Part shown: in pieces, positions 17,624 to 27,866 of the stretch
Layout: each line of letters starts with the position of its first letter
Numbering within the stretch: the first letter of the stretch is position 1
Assembly (NCBI GenBank): GCA_965263225.1
Contig: CBDHHG010000051.1
Location: 496,001 to 560,000, forward strand
Reading direction: 5' to 3'
Source: DT-111 sp965263225
Lineage (GTDB): Bacteria; Bacteroidota; Bacteroidia; Chitinophagales; Saprospiraceae
DNA length: 64,000 nucleotides
Notes under the pieces: generated by a model
Told to the model about the DNA's origin: nothing
What the model saw: only the letters and a program-made list of their open reading frames with translations
Databases searched by the model: none
Position numbers and translations under genes: made by a program

Positions 17624-18703
17624 GTGGCAGGTAATACATTTGGATCGAGTTTCCGTATCAGCACCTTTGGAGAATCTCATGGAAAAGCTATTGGCGTCAT
17701 TCTTGACGGTTGCCCAGCCGGGCTTACAATAGATGAAGACTTCATTCAGCAGGAATTGGATAGACGGCGTCCGGGTCAATCCAACATCGTCACCCAGCGC
17801 AAAGAGAGTGATACCGTACAGGTTCTTTCCGGCGTCTTTGAAGGCAAAGCCACTGGCACCCCGATTGCTATGGTTATTTTCAATGCTGATGCTCGTTCTA
17901 AAGATTACAGCCATATCGCTGATAAATTTCGGCCCTCCCATGCCGATTTCACCTATACCGTCAAATATGGTTTGCGAGACTATCGAGGGGGAGGCCGGTC
18001 CTCGGCAAGAGAAACTGCGGCTAGAGTTGCCGCAGGAGCTATTGCAAAGCAATTCCTGAACACTCAGGGGATAAAAGTACAAGCCTATGTAAGTCAGGTT
18101 GGGCACTTAGCTACGGACAAATCTTATCAAGAACTGGATTTACTACAGACAGAGTCTACACCAGTACGTTGCCCCGATCTAGAGCTAGCTACGCAAATGA
18201 TTGACTACATAAAGGAAGTTCGGAAGGCTGGGGATACGATTGGTGGTGTTGTCAGTGCGGTGGTACAAGGGTGTCCCGTTGGCATTGGAGACCCCGCCTT
18301 CGATAAGTTGCACGCTGATCTTGCCAAAGCTATGTTGAGCATCAATGCCTGTAAAGGGTTCGAATACGGATCTGGCTTTAATGGCGTAGCTATGAGAGGA
18401 TCGGAACACAATGATTTGTTTTACGAAGAGGACGGCCAAATCAAAACTCAAACAAACCATTCCGGCGGAATCCAGGGAGGCATTTCCAATGGCATGGACA
18501 TCTATTTCCGGACCGCATTCAAGCCAGTCGCAACAATTGTTAGTGAACAAGACTCTGTAAATGAACAAGGAGAAGCTGTCACTGTTGTAGGTAAAGGGAG
18601 ACATGACCCATGTGTCGTCCCCAGAGCGGTTCCCATCGTAGAAAGTATGACAGCCTTAGTTCTTGCAGATCACCTTCTACGTCAACGCACCGTTCAATTG
18701 TAA
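17624..18703 (+). CDS. aroC: Chorismate synthase
   Basis: This 359-residue enzyme makes chorismate from EPSP with reduced FMN, the last shared step of aromatic biosynthesis. I use the GTG at 17624 because the next residues, AGNTFGSSFRISTFGESHG, are the exact family N-terminus and no in-frame ATG is available. Other signatures are RRPGQSNIVTQRKESD, FRPSHADFTYTVKYG, RGGGRSSARETAARVAAGAIA and GGIQGGISNG, plus the C-terminal RHDPCVVPRAVPIVESM. No other aro genes are nearby. It diverges from mutS2. Confidence 0.97.
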   Translation: MAGNTFGSSFRISTFGESHGKAIGVILDGCPAGLTIDEDFIQQELDRRRPGQSNIVTQRKESDTVQVLSGVFEGKATGTPIAMVIFNADARSKDYSHIADKFRPSHADFTYTVKYGLRDYRGGGRSSARETAARVAAGAIAKQFLNTQGIKVQAYVSQVGHLATDKSYQELDLLQTESTPVRCPDLELATQMIDYIKEVRKAGDTIGGVVSAVVQGCPVGIGDPAFDKLHADLAKAMLSINACKGFEYGSGFNGVAMRGSEHNDLFYEEDGQIKTQTNHSGGIQGGISNGMDIYFRTAFKPVATIVSEQDSVNEQGEAVTVVGKGRHDPCVVPRAVPIVESMTALVLADHLLRQRTVQL

Positions 18704-18816
18704 AAAACTACTTTTTTTAAATAAAGCGAGTATTGCTCCGTTACATTAGTATTAAAACATGTTAAAATCTAAGTAATCGATCTGCGAACGAAAAACCCTT
18801 GACTAAACTTCTCATC

Positions 18817-21324
18817 ATGACTGTTAAAATGCGCTTACTGGTAGGCCTTGGCCTCTGTTTCTCTCTTTTGCTTTCCTTCAAAACTATTCCTGTCCAAGAG
18901 GCTTATGAAAAAGTCCTAGAACATTATAAAGCCTATAATAAGGTAGGGTCTGACAAGGTCTATATTCAGACCGATAAACCGTACTACACTACGGGAGAGA
19001 CTATTTGGCTAAAAGCCTATGTCGTCGAAGCTATTCAGCACCTTAAAAGTCCACACTCTCAAATCGTATATGTAGAACTCATTGATCCAGCCGATAGTAT
19101 TGTGGCAACTCGCCGCCTGATGATCGAGGACGTCGGTGCTGCCGGGGATATCCGTCTATCCCCAGATTGGCCTACTGGGAATTACACCCTTAGGGCTTAT
19201 ACAAGCTATATGCGGAATGCCACTGAACAGTATTTTTATCGTCAATCTATTCCGGTTTGGTTTCAAGATATAGAAAACAAAGGGCCATCGACTTTGCCCA
19301 ATGGCTCAGCGGTAAGTGGAGCTGAGGCTAGCATAGCTCGTCCCCAGCTTCAATTCTATCCGGAAGGAGGAGAATTGGTTCTGGGCTTAAAATCAAAGCT
19401 TGGAATTAAATTGACGGATGAAAGTGGCAACGGCTTAACCCTAGAAGGAAACCTGGTTGAAGGAGATGGAGCACTCGTGGCTGTCTTTCGGACATTTGAC
19501 TTTGGCCTAGGTGTGGTTTCCTTTACGCCAGAAGCAGGTAAATCCTATCGTGCGGAAATAGAGGTAGGAGGTGTCATGCAATCCTATCCCATTCCGGAAG
19601 TACGTGCTAGTGGCTACAATCTAAGCATCGGCAACTTAGGTAAGTCTTTAGAGGTTAAGGTTCAAGCCTCTCCAACCGAAAATCTAACAGGGGCCTTCTT
19701 GATTGGGCATCTGCGCGGAGGAGTATTCTTCCAGCACGTCTTCACCCCGGATCAATCCAATAGCTTTAGCTCGCAACTATCAACTGTGAATTTACCAGAT
19801 GGGGTAGCGCAATTCACATTATATAAAGCAGATGGTGAACCCCTATGTGAACGACTCGTCTTTGTAGATAATGCAGCAGATGATTTACAGGTAAGTCTTA
19901 CGGCAAATCGCGATCAGTATTCAACCCGCTCAAAAGTAGGTCTAGAAGTTCAGCTTCAGGACAAATCTGGCAGGCCCGTCATTGCAGACTTATCGCTTGC
20001 CATCACGGATCTTTCGGCCGTACCGGAATCCCCAAGCGCGGAGAACATCAAAAGTTGGTTACTTCTGAATTCAGATCTTCGGGGGGAAATCAAGCAGCCT
20101 GGTTTTTTCTTCTCAGAACCCTTTAATGGAAAGAGAAGATATTTGCTGGATGCCCTGATGTTGACACATGGCTGGCGAAAGTTTGTCTGGACCAACTTGC
20201 CGAAAAATCCCGTAAGCTACCCTGGAGAACAAGGTATCATGATCACGGGTGTCACTACCAAAGTGGGTCAGCCCGACGAACCCTTGTCGACCTATGCTAT
20301 GCTAAATGTGTTGGAATCTGGGCTTTTCCAGAATGAACAGGAAACAGATCAAGAAGGGCGATTTTCATTTGGTCCCTATCTATTTCAAGACACAGTTGAA
20401 ATGGTATTGCAAGCTCGAAAAATGAAAAAGAATCTGAAGAAGAGTAAGCGAAAGCTCTCGGGCGACCGCTTTGTCGACATTCAGTTATCACCAGACATGT
20501 CGCCACCGGATGTGCTTTCATATGACTTTTCAGCTCCCCTGGCTAATTCAAGTTCTTTGGATAAATACCTAAGCATAAGTCAAGAGCGAAAACGAAATGA
20601 TCGGATCTTTGATGGAATGAGTGTGAATTTTGATGAAATTACCGTGACTGGTCGGAGAACGCAAAAAACTGACGAAGAGGTGATAGAGAGTATCGTTTCG
20701 TATTATGGAGAGCCTACCCACCGGCTCGTAATGGACTCTTTAATGGGTACTGATGGAAGTAGCTTGTTTGATATACTTATGCGCATTCCCGGCATAATCG
20801 TCAGAGGCTCTTATCCCAATCAAACTGCCCAGGTTCGGGGTAGTGTCAGCTTCAATGCCGGTACAGCTCCTCTATACCTACTAGATGGAAATCCCATTGA
20901 CGAAAGCTTTGCTGCCGCTATGCGAGCCAATGAGGTCTTTCTGGTAGATTTGCTAAGTGGTCCAGAAGCTGCTATCTATGGTTCTAGAGCAAGTAATGGC
21001 GTAATTGCTCTCTACAGCACTAGAGGAAGCCGAAATTCTACAGTTACGGAACGCAAACCGGGCATCATCAACTTTACCCATCCGGGATTATACAAGGCGC
21101 GGCAATTCTTCACGCCTAACTATGCAAAAAAGATACCTGATCATCAGAAGCCAGATTTAAGAACCACCCTTTTCTGGGCCCCTAAGATTACTTACAATGG
21201 CACTAGTCCCGCTACATTAGATTTCTATACTTGTGATAATACCGGCTCCTACCTAGTAAAATTGGAGGGTATCAGCAGTACCGGTCAGCTTATTTATGAG
21301 ACATCTATTATAGAAGTGAAGTAA
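18817..21324 (+). CDS. MG2 (macroglobulin) and TonB-plug domain protein
   Basis: Starting at ATG 18817 the protein has 835 residues; TTG 18799 and ATG 18829 are alternatives. A signal peptide covers the first 25 or so. An MG2-like domain follows (VYIQTDKPYYTTGETIWLKA is the typical alpha-2-macroglobulin strand), then further Ig-like regions. From about residue 605 a TonB-dependent receptor plug domain appears (DEITVTGRR, LFDILMRIPGIIVRG, PLYLLDGNPIDESF, AAIYGSRASNGVIALYSTRG). No 22-strand barrel follows; only about 95 residues remain. Related proteins occur in many Bacteroidota, with unclear function. No SusD-like gene is adjacent. Confidence 0.82.
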   Translation: MTVKMRLLVGLGLCFSLLLSFKTIPVQEAYEKVLEHYKAYNKVGSDKVYIQTDKPYYTTGETIWLKAYVVEAIQHLKSPHSQIVYVELIDPADSIVATRRLMIEDVGAAGDIRLSPDWPTGNYTLRAYTSYMRNATEQYFYRQSIPVWFQDIENKGPSTLPNGSAVSGAEASIARPQLQFYPEGGELVLGLKSKLGIKLTDESGNGLTLEGNLVEGDGALVAVFRTFDFGLGVVSFTPEAGKSYRAEIEVGGVMQSYPIPEVRASGYNLSIGNLGKSLEVKVQASPTENLTGAFLIGHLRGGVFFQHVFTPDQSNSFSSQLSTVNLPDGVAQFTLYKADGEPLCERLVFVDNAADDLQVSLTANRDQYSTRSKVGLEVQLQDKSGRPVIADLSLAITDLSAVPESPSAENIKSWLLLNSDLRGEIKQPGFFFSEPFNGKRRYLLDALMLTHGWRKFVWTNLPKNPVSYPGEQGIMITGVTTKVGQPDEPLSTYAMLNVLESGLFQNEQETDQEGRFSFGPYLFQDTVEMVLQARKMKKNLKKSKRKLSGDRFVDIQLSPDMSPPDVLSYDFSAPLANSSSLDKYLSISQERKRNDRIFDGMSVNFDEITVTGRRTQKTDEEVIESIVSYYGEPTHRLVMDSLMGTDGSSLFDILMRIPGIIVRGSYPNQTAQVRGSVSFNAGTAPLYLLDGNPIDESFAAAMRANEVFLVDLLSGPEAAIYGSRASNGVIALYSTRGSRNSTVTERKPGIINFTHPGLYKARQFFTPNYAKKIPDHQKPDLRTTLFWAPKITYNGTSPATLDFYTCDNTGSYLVKLEGISSTGQLIYETSIIEVK

Positions 21325-21342
21325 GGCGATGCTGAATGAATT

Positions 21343-21699
21343 CTAGACTTCCTCAATAGTAGATTGGCCAGTGGATTGATCTCCACTGGTCCAGGTCCAG
21401 TATTCATCGTAGCGAAGTTTTCCATCGGCTGTTTTAGAAGGGATAGAATGGCAGCGGCCAGTCATAAATGCGCCAGCTAGATTCTGGTGTTGATACCGGA
21501 AATGAAGTTCACCATTCTTTTCCATATATCCACTTAATGTCCCAAACCTAACTTGTCCTCCTTCATAAGTGGCCCAAACAATCTCTTCCTTTTGATGATA
21601 GTGAAATCGCGTTTCACCATCTACCTCTCCGTTATCTGTATTGGCTAGAGAACGAAAGACTTTCCCTTCTAGCTCAAAGGGGAATTTAGCGGTTGGCAT
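21343..21699 (-). CDS. Small conserved cytoplasmic protein overlapping tamB
   Basis: This 118-residue protein has no signal or membrane segment. It is beta-rich: FPFELEGKVFRSLANTDNGEV, HYHQKEEIVWATYEGG, VRFGTLSGYMEKNGELHFRYQHQN, ending with WTWTSGDQSTGQSTIEEV. Bacteroidota genomes carry similar short proteins often labelled by automated transfer as N-acetylglutamate synthase, a label not supported by anything I can see. Its ATG lies inside the last codons of tamB (14-bp overlap), so it is probably translationally coupled. Function unknown. Confidence 0.72.
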   Translation of the reverse strand: MPTAKFPFELEGKVFRSLANTDNGEVDGETRFHYHQKEEIVWATYEGGQVRFGTLSGYMEKNGELHFRYQHQNLAGAFMTGRCHSIPSKTADGKLRYDEYWTWTSGDQSTGQSTIEEV

Positions 21700-24600
21700 C
21701 TTTCTTCAAGTTTTTCAAGAATTCATTGAATTTATTGAATTGACGCCGGTAACTAAGCCCCGCCCCTACCTGGAGCCGTCGAACCCCTCCAATTTCTGGT
21801 TCAAGGCGTTGGTAGACCCGTAATTTAAGCGTCCGAGCATCATTAATCACATACTCAATCACGATGTCATTTCCCACGAAAGTACCATTGCCGCCAATAG
21901 AGGAAGAAGAGGCTACCGTCCCAATGTCAACGTTACCTCCTACTTCAATTGACAGTCGATCATTAATACGCTTCCGTACACTTACTTCAAACTCATCACC
22001 TCCCAACAAGTCCTGTCCATCTCCTAAATCCGTACTGCGGTACTGCCGGTAGTTAAAATCAAAGTCAATATCTTGATCGGAAAATAAACGAGTAACCAGG
22101 AGTGACAACTGATTGGAAAGGAACTCACTCATTGTGTTATATAAAACCGTACCTCCATTAAAGGCCAGACCAGACGGCAAGAATTGTTGAACTACAATCA
22201 AACCAAAAACCTGGCGATTTAACTCATCTTGATTCTGCTTTAGCAGTCGCAGCTTGTTATCTGTATAAGTCTGTAGCTGCCCCGTGAGAGAAGGGAAGGC
22301 AATATCAAAATTAATTAGGGGACGTAGTAATTCTCCCTCTAGCTGGAGGGTAAGATCTACATCCGTAGCATTGTAGGCTTCATTCTTAGTGGTGGCATCG
22401 ACGCCTGAAAGGTATTCTTGGATAAAGTTCGATACTGGCGTTTCCAAATCCTTGTAGGAGGCTTCTAAGTTAATTTTGGCACCGAAAGGATCACCATCCC
22501 AAGTAATCTTACCGCCTCTCTTAATGGAAAAATCCTTATTTACCACATTATAGAGCGTAAATAGATAATCTCCCCGTTCTATCGTGTAATCTCCATACAT
22601 TTGGAAATCCCTCCCTCGCGGCATAATCAACCGGATATTTCCCCGGCCATTCCCTCGAATAATATCTCCGGCTTGCTCATCAAAAATCAATTCCATTTCG
22701 GCCTCTTCGGTCACGACCAAGTCCATCTCCAAACTTAAACCACTTACCAATTCCGGATTATTTATTATCTCCTCTTCTTTTTTACTGTTCCTGGAGACGA
22801 AACGAATTTCGTCAATCGGAGAGGTTTCCACATCGTAGCTCACAGGAATTGTAATCTTGGTACTGTCGCCAGCACTAGCATTTATATATATATTGGGTTG
22901 CTTAAAATTCCCATAGAACCCAACATCTCCTTTTCCTAAGGCGTGTCCATAGAAAAGTTCATTATCGCCCTTCTTGGTATCTAGCGCTAAGAATCGCTCT
23001 GTGTGTAGGCTAGCTTTTAATCCAAGGTTTCTGAGGTGATTGTGACTTATTCCTCCTTTTAGCTCAGCACTGTGTCCATATTTGTCATATATAATGGTCT
23101 CACTAGCATCAAAGAGTTCATTATCAACCGTTACTAATCCCCTATCAAAAGTGTATTCCGTTTGCAAAAAGTCGACCGTCACCGCTCCATCATACACCAG
23201 TATCTCTCCGCCAATATTTGGCTCCCCCTTACCGTTAATCTTCAGACTAGACCAAAAATCACCTCTCATCCCCGATACCGATTCGCCAATCCAGAACTCG
23301 GCAATGTCTAAGGGATAACCGGAGAAGTCCACTCCAAAATCATAATAGCCAGCTTGCTCATCAATAGGCAAGTCATCTGCTGACTTTCCATCCTTATTGG
23401 ATAAGTTTATAATGCCATCTCCGATCAACTGCATTGTGTCCCTAGTAATAGAAAGGAAGGTATTTAATTGACTTTTAACATTACGAGCATCGGCCTGCAA
23501 TTGTAATCCACCAAAATCCCGCTCATTGATCAGAAAAGTGTCTGCCGCCACCGATAATCGAATATCTTCCAATGCAAAGATATTTCCTACGAATACCTCC
23601 GCATCAAATTCCCCTCTAAAATCTAGCGGTTCGTAGTCCCAGATTTCATCAATAAAAGAAAAGTCAAAATTGGAGACTTTAAGGCTGATTTCATTCTCTT
23701 CCTCTTTGTTGAATTCAACAATTCGTCGATCATTCGATATTTTGAAGTTCTGGGTATTCAGGTAGTTTTTGCCAAAAACGATGAAGTTATCTTCTGAAAG
23801 ATTCCAGTGCGTTTCCATGATTTCCAAGGTCGAGGGCTTAAACTGGATTTTATAGTTTTGACTATCCGGCAAGTACAATAATCCATCTATCTTCAAGCCT
23901 TCCACATAACTGTTTCTTTGGGTATAGGTCAGCCCAAAGTCAAGTGTATCAGGTGTCAAAAGGCTCGTTAGATTAGCCTGCCCAAAATGCGTGTTTTCAT
24001 TGACTACCGTACTATCAATGACCAGCGACATGGTTGCATTATCTGACTCTGCATCAAAGCGAAAGATAAAATCCCTCAAATCCACCGTGTTGAACTTGAG
24101 CGAAGGAATTTCTACAACGAGATTCATCTCTTCTTGTTGCCCCAGATAATAGCCTTCGACAAGGGCATTCTGAATGGGCCCCAGAGATGGTAGCAGCAGT
24201 TGATTGAGGTTTTTGGAATCATTAATATGAATCTCAAAACCAAAGTTATTCGCAATCTGGCTAGAGTCTATTTTACCTCTAATGTTCAAGCGATTGGCAA
24301 ATCCGGGATAATGGTTCTCCACGAAATACAATAGCGTATTGGGCAATTGCTCTACATCGTATTCTCCTTTGAATTCAGCCGTCAAGATTTCGGACGTAAC
24401 TTGTACATGATTGGCCCCAACACTATCTACCTTAGATTCCACTTTCAGGGAGTCTACTCGATATTCCTTTTCTTGGTCTTCCAGAATAATTACATCTCTT
24501 AGGTCTGCGGAACCCACCATATCAGAAATGCGATTCGTGCTTAGATCTAGATCCAATTTGGCTCCAATAATCAGATCTTTCTTGCTTAGGTTGAGGCTTT

Positions 24601-26569
24601 TTAGATCTAGCTTAGTAACCGTCGCTTCAAAGATATAGTTGGGTATGCTTTTGGTAAAGTCCAACTTCCCATTGAACTTGAAGTCTATGTTATCGTCTTT
24701 TATGTTGAAAGCTCCGTTAAAGAACCTACTATTTAACTTCCCGGTAATGGCAGCGTTCTCATAAGTATAACCGCGATAAGTAAAGCTTTGGATTGCGGCA
24801 TTTAACTCTGCTGAAGCTGTCTTTCCGGTCAACCCCTTACCATTGGTTACCTGCGAAGTGAAATTCACAATACCCAAGGTAGAATCTTGCGACCAGCGCC
24901 CTAAATCGAAATTAATCAAGCTCAAATTCCCCTTGTAAGTGGCATTGTCTTTACCGCCAGGCAATTCCATTTGCATGTCCATCTTTGCTGCTCCGATGTT
25001 ACTAGTCAGTAAACCATCTGCTACAAAGCTAGTAAAATAACCTTCGAAGAAACCCTTGAAATTAAGCCGTCCTAGTTGATCAAAATTTCGTGGTGGATCA
25101 AAATTGGGAATCAATTGTCTCAGCGTCCTCATGTTGGTGCTAAGTTCTTCGAGATTTAAACTGATTAACTCACCTCTTGGCGTTGTCAGGTTACGCGCAT
25201 CAAATCGGCCACGTATAGTTGTATTCCCCCCGATTCCCGCCATTTGAATATTTAGATCTCGGCCTCTCAGGTTATTGACTCTGCCACGAATCTGACCGTC
25301 AATAGCCAGGACTTCATTTGCATTGGTGCTGAAAAATGCGTTCTTTTTTAAAGAAGGCGCAAAAACCATGATGTCTCGTAAGGCAATAGATGACTCATTA
25401 AAACCTATCCGCATCGTGACAGAATCGGGGAAAGTGGTATAATCATAAAAATCATTGTAGGAAAGAGAAAGCTGATCACGGATGATGCTGTAAGGCGTCC
25501 TGAAATACATACCCTCGATTTCCAACTGCTGCGGAGAAATACAAGCATAGTCAGCCTGCCAATCCTCTAGCACGAAACCGCTACTGTCCTGGAAAGACAT
25601 ATGCCGCAATTCGCCTTCATATTTTTCCTCGTAGTACTGGAAATGCAAGATTTCCATATCGATATCAAACACCTCCATGTGTTTGTAATCCAACTGGTCT
25701 GGCGGGGTGAGCTTTTCAGGGGCATTTCGGTAATTATGTAGGGCAAAATACCCACCTTCCATCTGAAATTCGTCAATGCTATAATAGAAATAGGTAGGTT
25801 GAAAAACCTGAGTATCAGCTAAAGCCAATAAGCGTTCATCTTCTGCGAAAACGGCCTCAATATTGGGACCTCTGGTTATATCATCCAATAAAACGCTGGG
25901 TCTCCGAACTTTCACAGTACCTAATTCCAGATGAGATTGGGCTAAATCCAGCCTTTTAATGTCAATCTGAGCCCCATCCAGGTGCACCTTATGTACCTGT
26001 CCTCGATCCTCATCCTCCTTTACATAGGTCAAATCATTGATGGAGAGATAGCGAACTTCCAGCGGCAATCCACCTTTCTTCTTCTCCTTCTTATTGTTTT
26101 TCTGTTTAGGAGATAAGCGCTGAATAGCTACTTGCAGGGAATTCGTCATATCCCCAGTCTTTCGTCTTTGATAGAGCTGAGTACTATTCAATCGAATGGC
26201 TTCTATTCCTAAGCCATTTCTCAACAGGCTGATAGGATTAAGGTCAAAATCTACTACTAATTCTTCAGCAAAAAGTAAGGTATCTTGATAGATGTCTTCG
26301 ATGTAGAAATTTTGAAGACTAAGTTTGTCAAAAAAGGAAAGGTATAAATAGTCTAATTCTACTCGACTTTCCAGTTGTTGGCCAATGCCTTTAGTTAAGC
26401 GGTTGGCCGTCCAATTTTGTACCGCAGGCACTTGAAAGGTGAGAAACAATAAAAGGAACAGACCAATGAGCAGGAGACTAAATCTCTTGAACCATTTCCA
26501 AATAAAAAGCAAAGCCAGACGTAAGTCTTTCTTAGGCAGTTCTTTTTCTATTTGCTTTTCTTCTTCCAT
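21686..26569 (-). CDS. tamB: TamB/AsmA-like translocation and assembly module protein (DUF490)
   Basis: This 1627-residue protein has a short cytoplasmic N-terminus, a single inner-membrane helix at about 26-48 (FSLLLIGLFLLLFLTFQV), and a very long beta-rich periplasmic body typical of the bridge-like AsmA/TamB family that carries phospholipids or assists barrel assembly between membranes. The DUF490 domain occupies roughly the last 350 residues (GAVTVDFLQTEYTFDRGLVTVDN, then NGRGNIRLIMPRGRDFQMYGDY and RKRINDRLSIEVGGNVD). The C-terminus extends past the usual motif with LSYRRQFNKF. No tamA-like gene is adjacent. The start is a clear ATG. Confidence 0.92.
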   Translation of the reverse strand: MEEEKQIEKELPKKDLRLALLFIWKWFKRFSLLLIGLFLLLFLTFQVPAVQNWTANRLTKGIGQQLESRVELDYLYLSFFDKLSLQNFYIEDIYQDTLLFAEELVVDFDLNPISLLRNGLGIEAIRLNSTQLYQRRKTGDMTNSLQVAIQRLSPKQKNNKKEKKKGGLPLEVRYLSINDLTYVKEDEDRGQVHKVHLDGAQIDIKRLDLAQSHLELGTVKVRRPSVLLDDITRGPNIEAVFAEDERLLALADTQVFQPTYFYYSIDEFQMEGGYFALHNYRNAPEKLTPPDQLDYKHMEVFDIDMEILHFQYYEEKYEGELRHMSFQDSSGFVLEDWQADYACISPQQLEIEGMYFRTPYSIIRDQLSLSYNDFYDYTTFPDSVTMRIGFNESSIALRDIMVFAPSLKKNAFFSTNANEVLAIDGQIRGRVNNLRGRDLNIQMAGIGGNTTIRGRFDARNLTTPRGELISLNLEELSTNMRTLRQLIPNFDPPRNFDQLGRLNFKGFFEGYFTSFVADGLLTSNIGAAKMDMQMELPGGKDNATYKGNLSLINFDLGRWSQDSTLGIVNFTSQVTNGKGLTGKTASAELNAAIQSFTYRGYTYENAAITGKLNSRFFNGAFNIKDDNIDFKFNGKLDFTKSIPNYIFEATVTKLDLKSLNLSKKDLIIGAKLDLDLSTNRISDMVGSADLRDVIILEDQEKEYRVDSLKVESKVDSVGANHVQVTSEILTAEFKGEYDVEQLPNTLLYFVENHYPGFANRLNIRGKIDSSQIANNFGFEIHINDSKNLNQLLLPSLGPIQNALVEGYYLGQQEEMNLVVEIPSLKFNTVDLRDFIFRFDAESDNATMSLVIDSTVVNENTHFGQANLTSLLTPDTLDFGLTYTQRNSYVEGLKIDGLLYLPDSQNYKIQFKPSTLEIMETHWNLSEDNFIVFGKNYLNTQNFKISNDRRIVEFNKEEENEISLKVSNFDFSFIDEIWDYEPLDFRGEFDAEVFVGNIFALEDIRLSVAADTFLINERDFGGLQLQADARNVKSQLNTFLSITRDTMQLIGDGIINLSNKDGKSADDLPIDEQAGYYDFGVDFSGYPLDIAEFWIGESVSGMRGDFWSSLKINGKGEPNIGGEILVYDGAVTVDFLQTEYTFDRGLVTVDNELFDASETIIYDKYGHSAELKGGISHNHLRNLGLKASLHTERFLALDTKKGDNELFYGHALGKGDVGFYGNFKQPNIYINASAGDSTKITIPVSYDVETSPIDEIRFVSRNSKKEEEIINNPELVSGLSLEMDLVVTEEAEMELIFDEQAGDIIRGNGRGNIRLIMPRGRDFQMYGDYTIERGDYLFTLYNVVNKDFSIKRGGKITWDGDPFGAKINLEASYKDLETPVSNFIQEYLSGVDATTKNEAYNATDVDLTLQLEGELLRPLINFDIAFPSLTGQLQTYTDNKLRLLKQNQDELNRQVFGLIVVQQFLPSGLAFNGGTVLYNTMSEFLSNQLSLLVTRLFSDQDIDFDFNYRQYRSTDLGDGQDLLGGDEFEVSVRKRINDRLSIEVGGNVDIGTVASSSSIGGNGTFVGNDIVIEYVINDARTLKLRVYQRLEPEIGGVRRLQVGAGLSYRRQFNKFNEFLKNLKKDANR

Positions 26570-26757
26570 CTACTGCTGACCGAGAAAGCAGTCCTGAGAC
26601 ACTTTCTTGTTTGAACCAAATGTAATGTGAAATTGAACAGATCTATTGTCAGACCATATCGCCCTCTATCCCAATTGCGCTTGTCGTCTTACTAATAGAA
26701 CCTTTGAACACCTGCTTTTTATCAGCTTTTCGTGGTATTTAACGCTTTCTTGACGTT

Positions 26758-27726
26758 TCACCCTACAATCTCCTTCACAAACCGGTATGCTCGTCGCTCC
26801 GACCAATAAGGATTCGAGGCGTCAAATTGTCCGAATCCCGCATGCCCGCCGTGATCTGGACGTTCAAAAAACAGATAAGCACTTTGCCGAGCTAATTCCT
26901 CCGGATAACAAGCGGGACTTAAAAAGGTGTCATCACTCGCATTGATCAATAACACAGGAATCTTAATCGCGTCGAGAATTTGCAAACTATTTGCTTTGTC
27001 ATAATAATCTGCTCCATTTTTAAATCCGTGGATAGGCCCAGTAAACCAATCATCAAACTCGTAAAAAGTCTTGGGCATTTTGGTAGGCACTTGTACCTGA
27101 TCAGGGAATTGCTTGGCTTTAATCTTTGCCTTTTCGTTAAGGGTCTTTAAAAACCTTCGCAAATATAAGTAATTAAACCATCTATGAATCTCTTTATTTG
27201 CAGTAGTGATATCACAAGGGACTGAAAAGGCCACTGCAGCCTTGAGCCATGTTGGCGGATGATTGGCCACCTCAGCCAAAAGTCTAAGCGTTAGGTTTCC
27301 GCCTAAGCTAAACCCCACAATGGCCACTTCCTCATAGCATCCTTTTCTGGTAGCATGTGCCAAGACCGTGTGCACATCTTCCGTGGCAGCCATATGGTAG
27401 GTTTGTAACTGCAGGTTAGGCTCTCCACTGCATCCTCGGTAATTCATAGCTAATCCATCCCATCCGTGCTGATTAAAGTGCTTGATCATACCTTGGATAT
27501 AAGCACGATCAGACTGTCCTTCCAATCCATGCAAACAGAGCACTAGCCGGTTGGCTCCCACCTTCGACCAATCTAAATCAAGGAAGTCTCCATCTTTAGT
27601 CGTGATTCTTTCACGAGTATAGTGCACATCCTTCACAGATCTAAGTAAAGCTGGATAGACCGTATTAAAAAAGGTATTTCGAAAAGGCCCCTTGGCCTGA
27701 TAATCGGAAGCTGAAAGTAAAGGCAC
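26758..27726 (-). CDS. Alpha/beta-hydrolase, YheT/ABHD family
   Basis: This 322-residue hydrolase has the nucleophile elbow GFSLGGN near residue 140, an oxyanion-hole segment LCLHGLEGQSD near 66, an acid Asp probably in NASDDTFLSP, and a catalytic His in DHGGHAGF near 295. The N-terminal PFRNTFFNTVYPALLR is typical of YheT-like esterases, and NYRGCSGEPN is conserved. The start is GTG at 27726; this reading fits the family N-terminus, whereas the nearest ATG is in another frame. It probably hydrolyses a lipid or ester substrate. It is separated from both neighbours and appears monocistronic. Confidence 0.88.
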   Translation of the reverse strand: MPLLSASDYQAKGPFRNTFFNTVYPALLRSVKDVHYTRERITTKDGDFLDLDWSKVGANRLVLCLHGLEGQSDRAYIQGMIKHFNQHGWDGLAMNYRGCSGEPNLQLQTYHMAATEDVHTVLAHATRKGCYEEVAIVGFSLGGNLTLRLLAEVANHPPTWLKAAVAFSVPCDITTANKEIHRWFNYLYLRRFLKTLNEKAKIKAKQFPDQVQVPTKMPKTFYEFDDWFTGPIHGFKNGADYYDKANSLQILDAIKIPVLLINASDDTFLSPACYPEELARQSAYLFFERPDHGGHAGFGQFDASNPYWSERRAYRFVKEIVG

Positions 27727-27866
27727 TAGCCAAATTCATTAAGCTCTTAATCCAGTACAGCAGTTCGAGATCGATCCCCCATACTGAATCAAGAAAGATT
27801 ATTGTTTATAGATCTTCCCATTCTTCGTGACAAAGCGAACTTCCTTCGCAAAAGTGCTTCATCGTT

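Noticed and set aside
17504..18106. 200-codon open frame on the minus strand
   Set aside because: Antisense to aroC, which is unmistakable on the plus strand.
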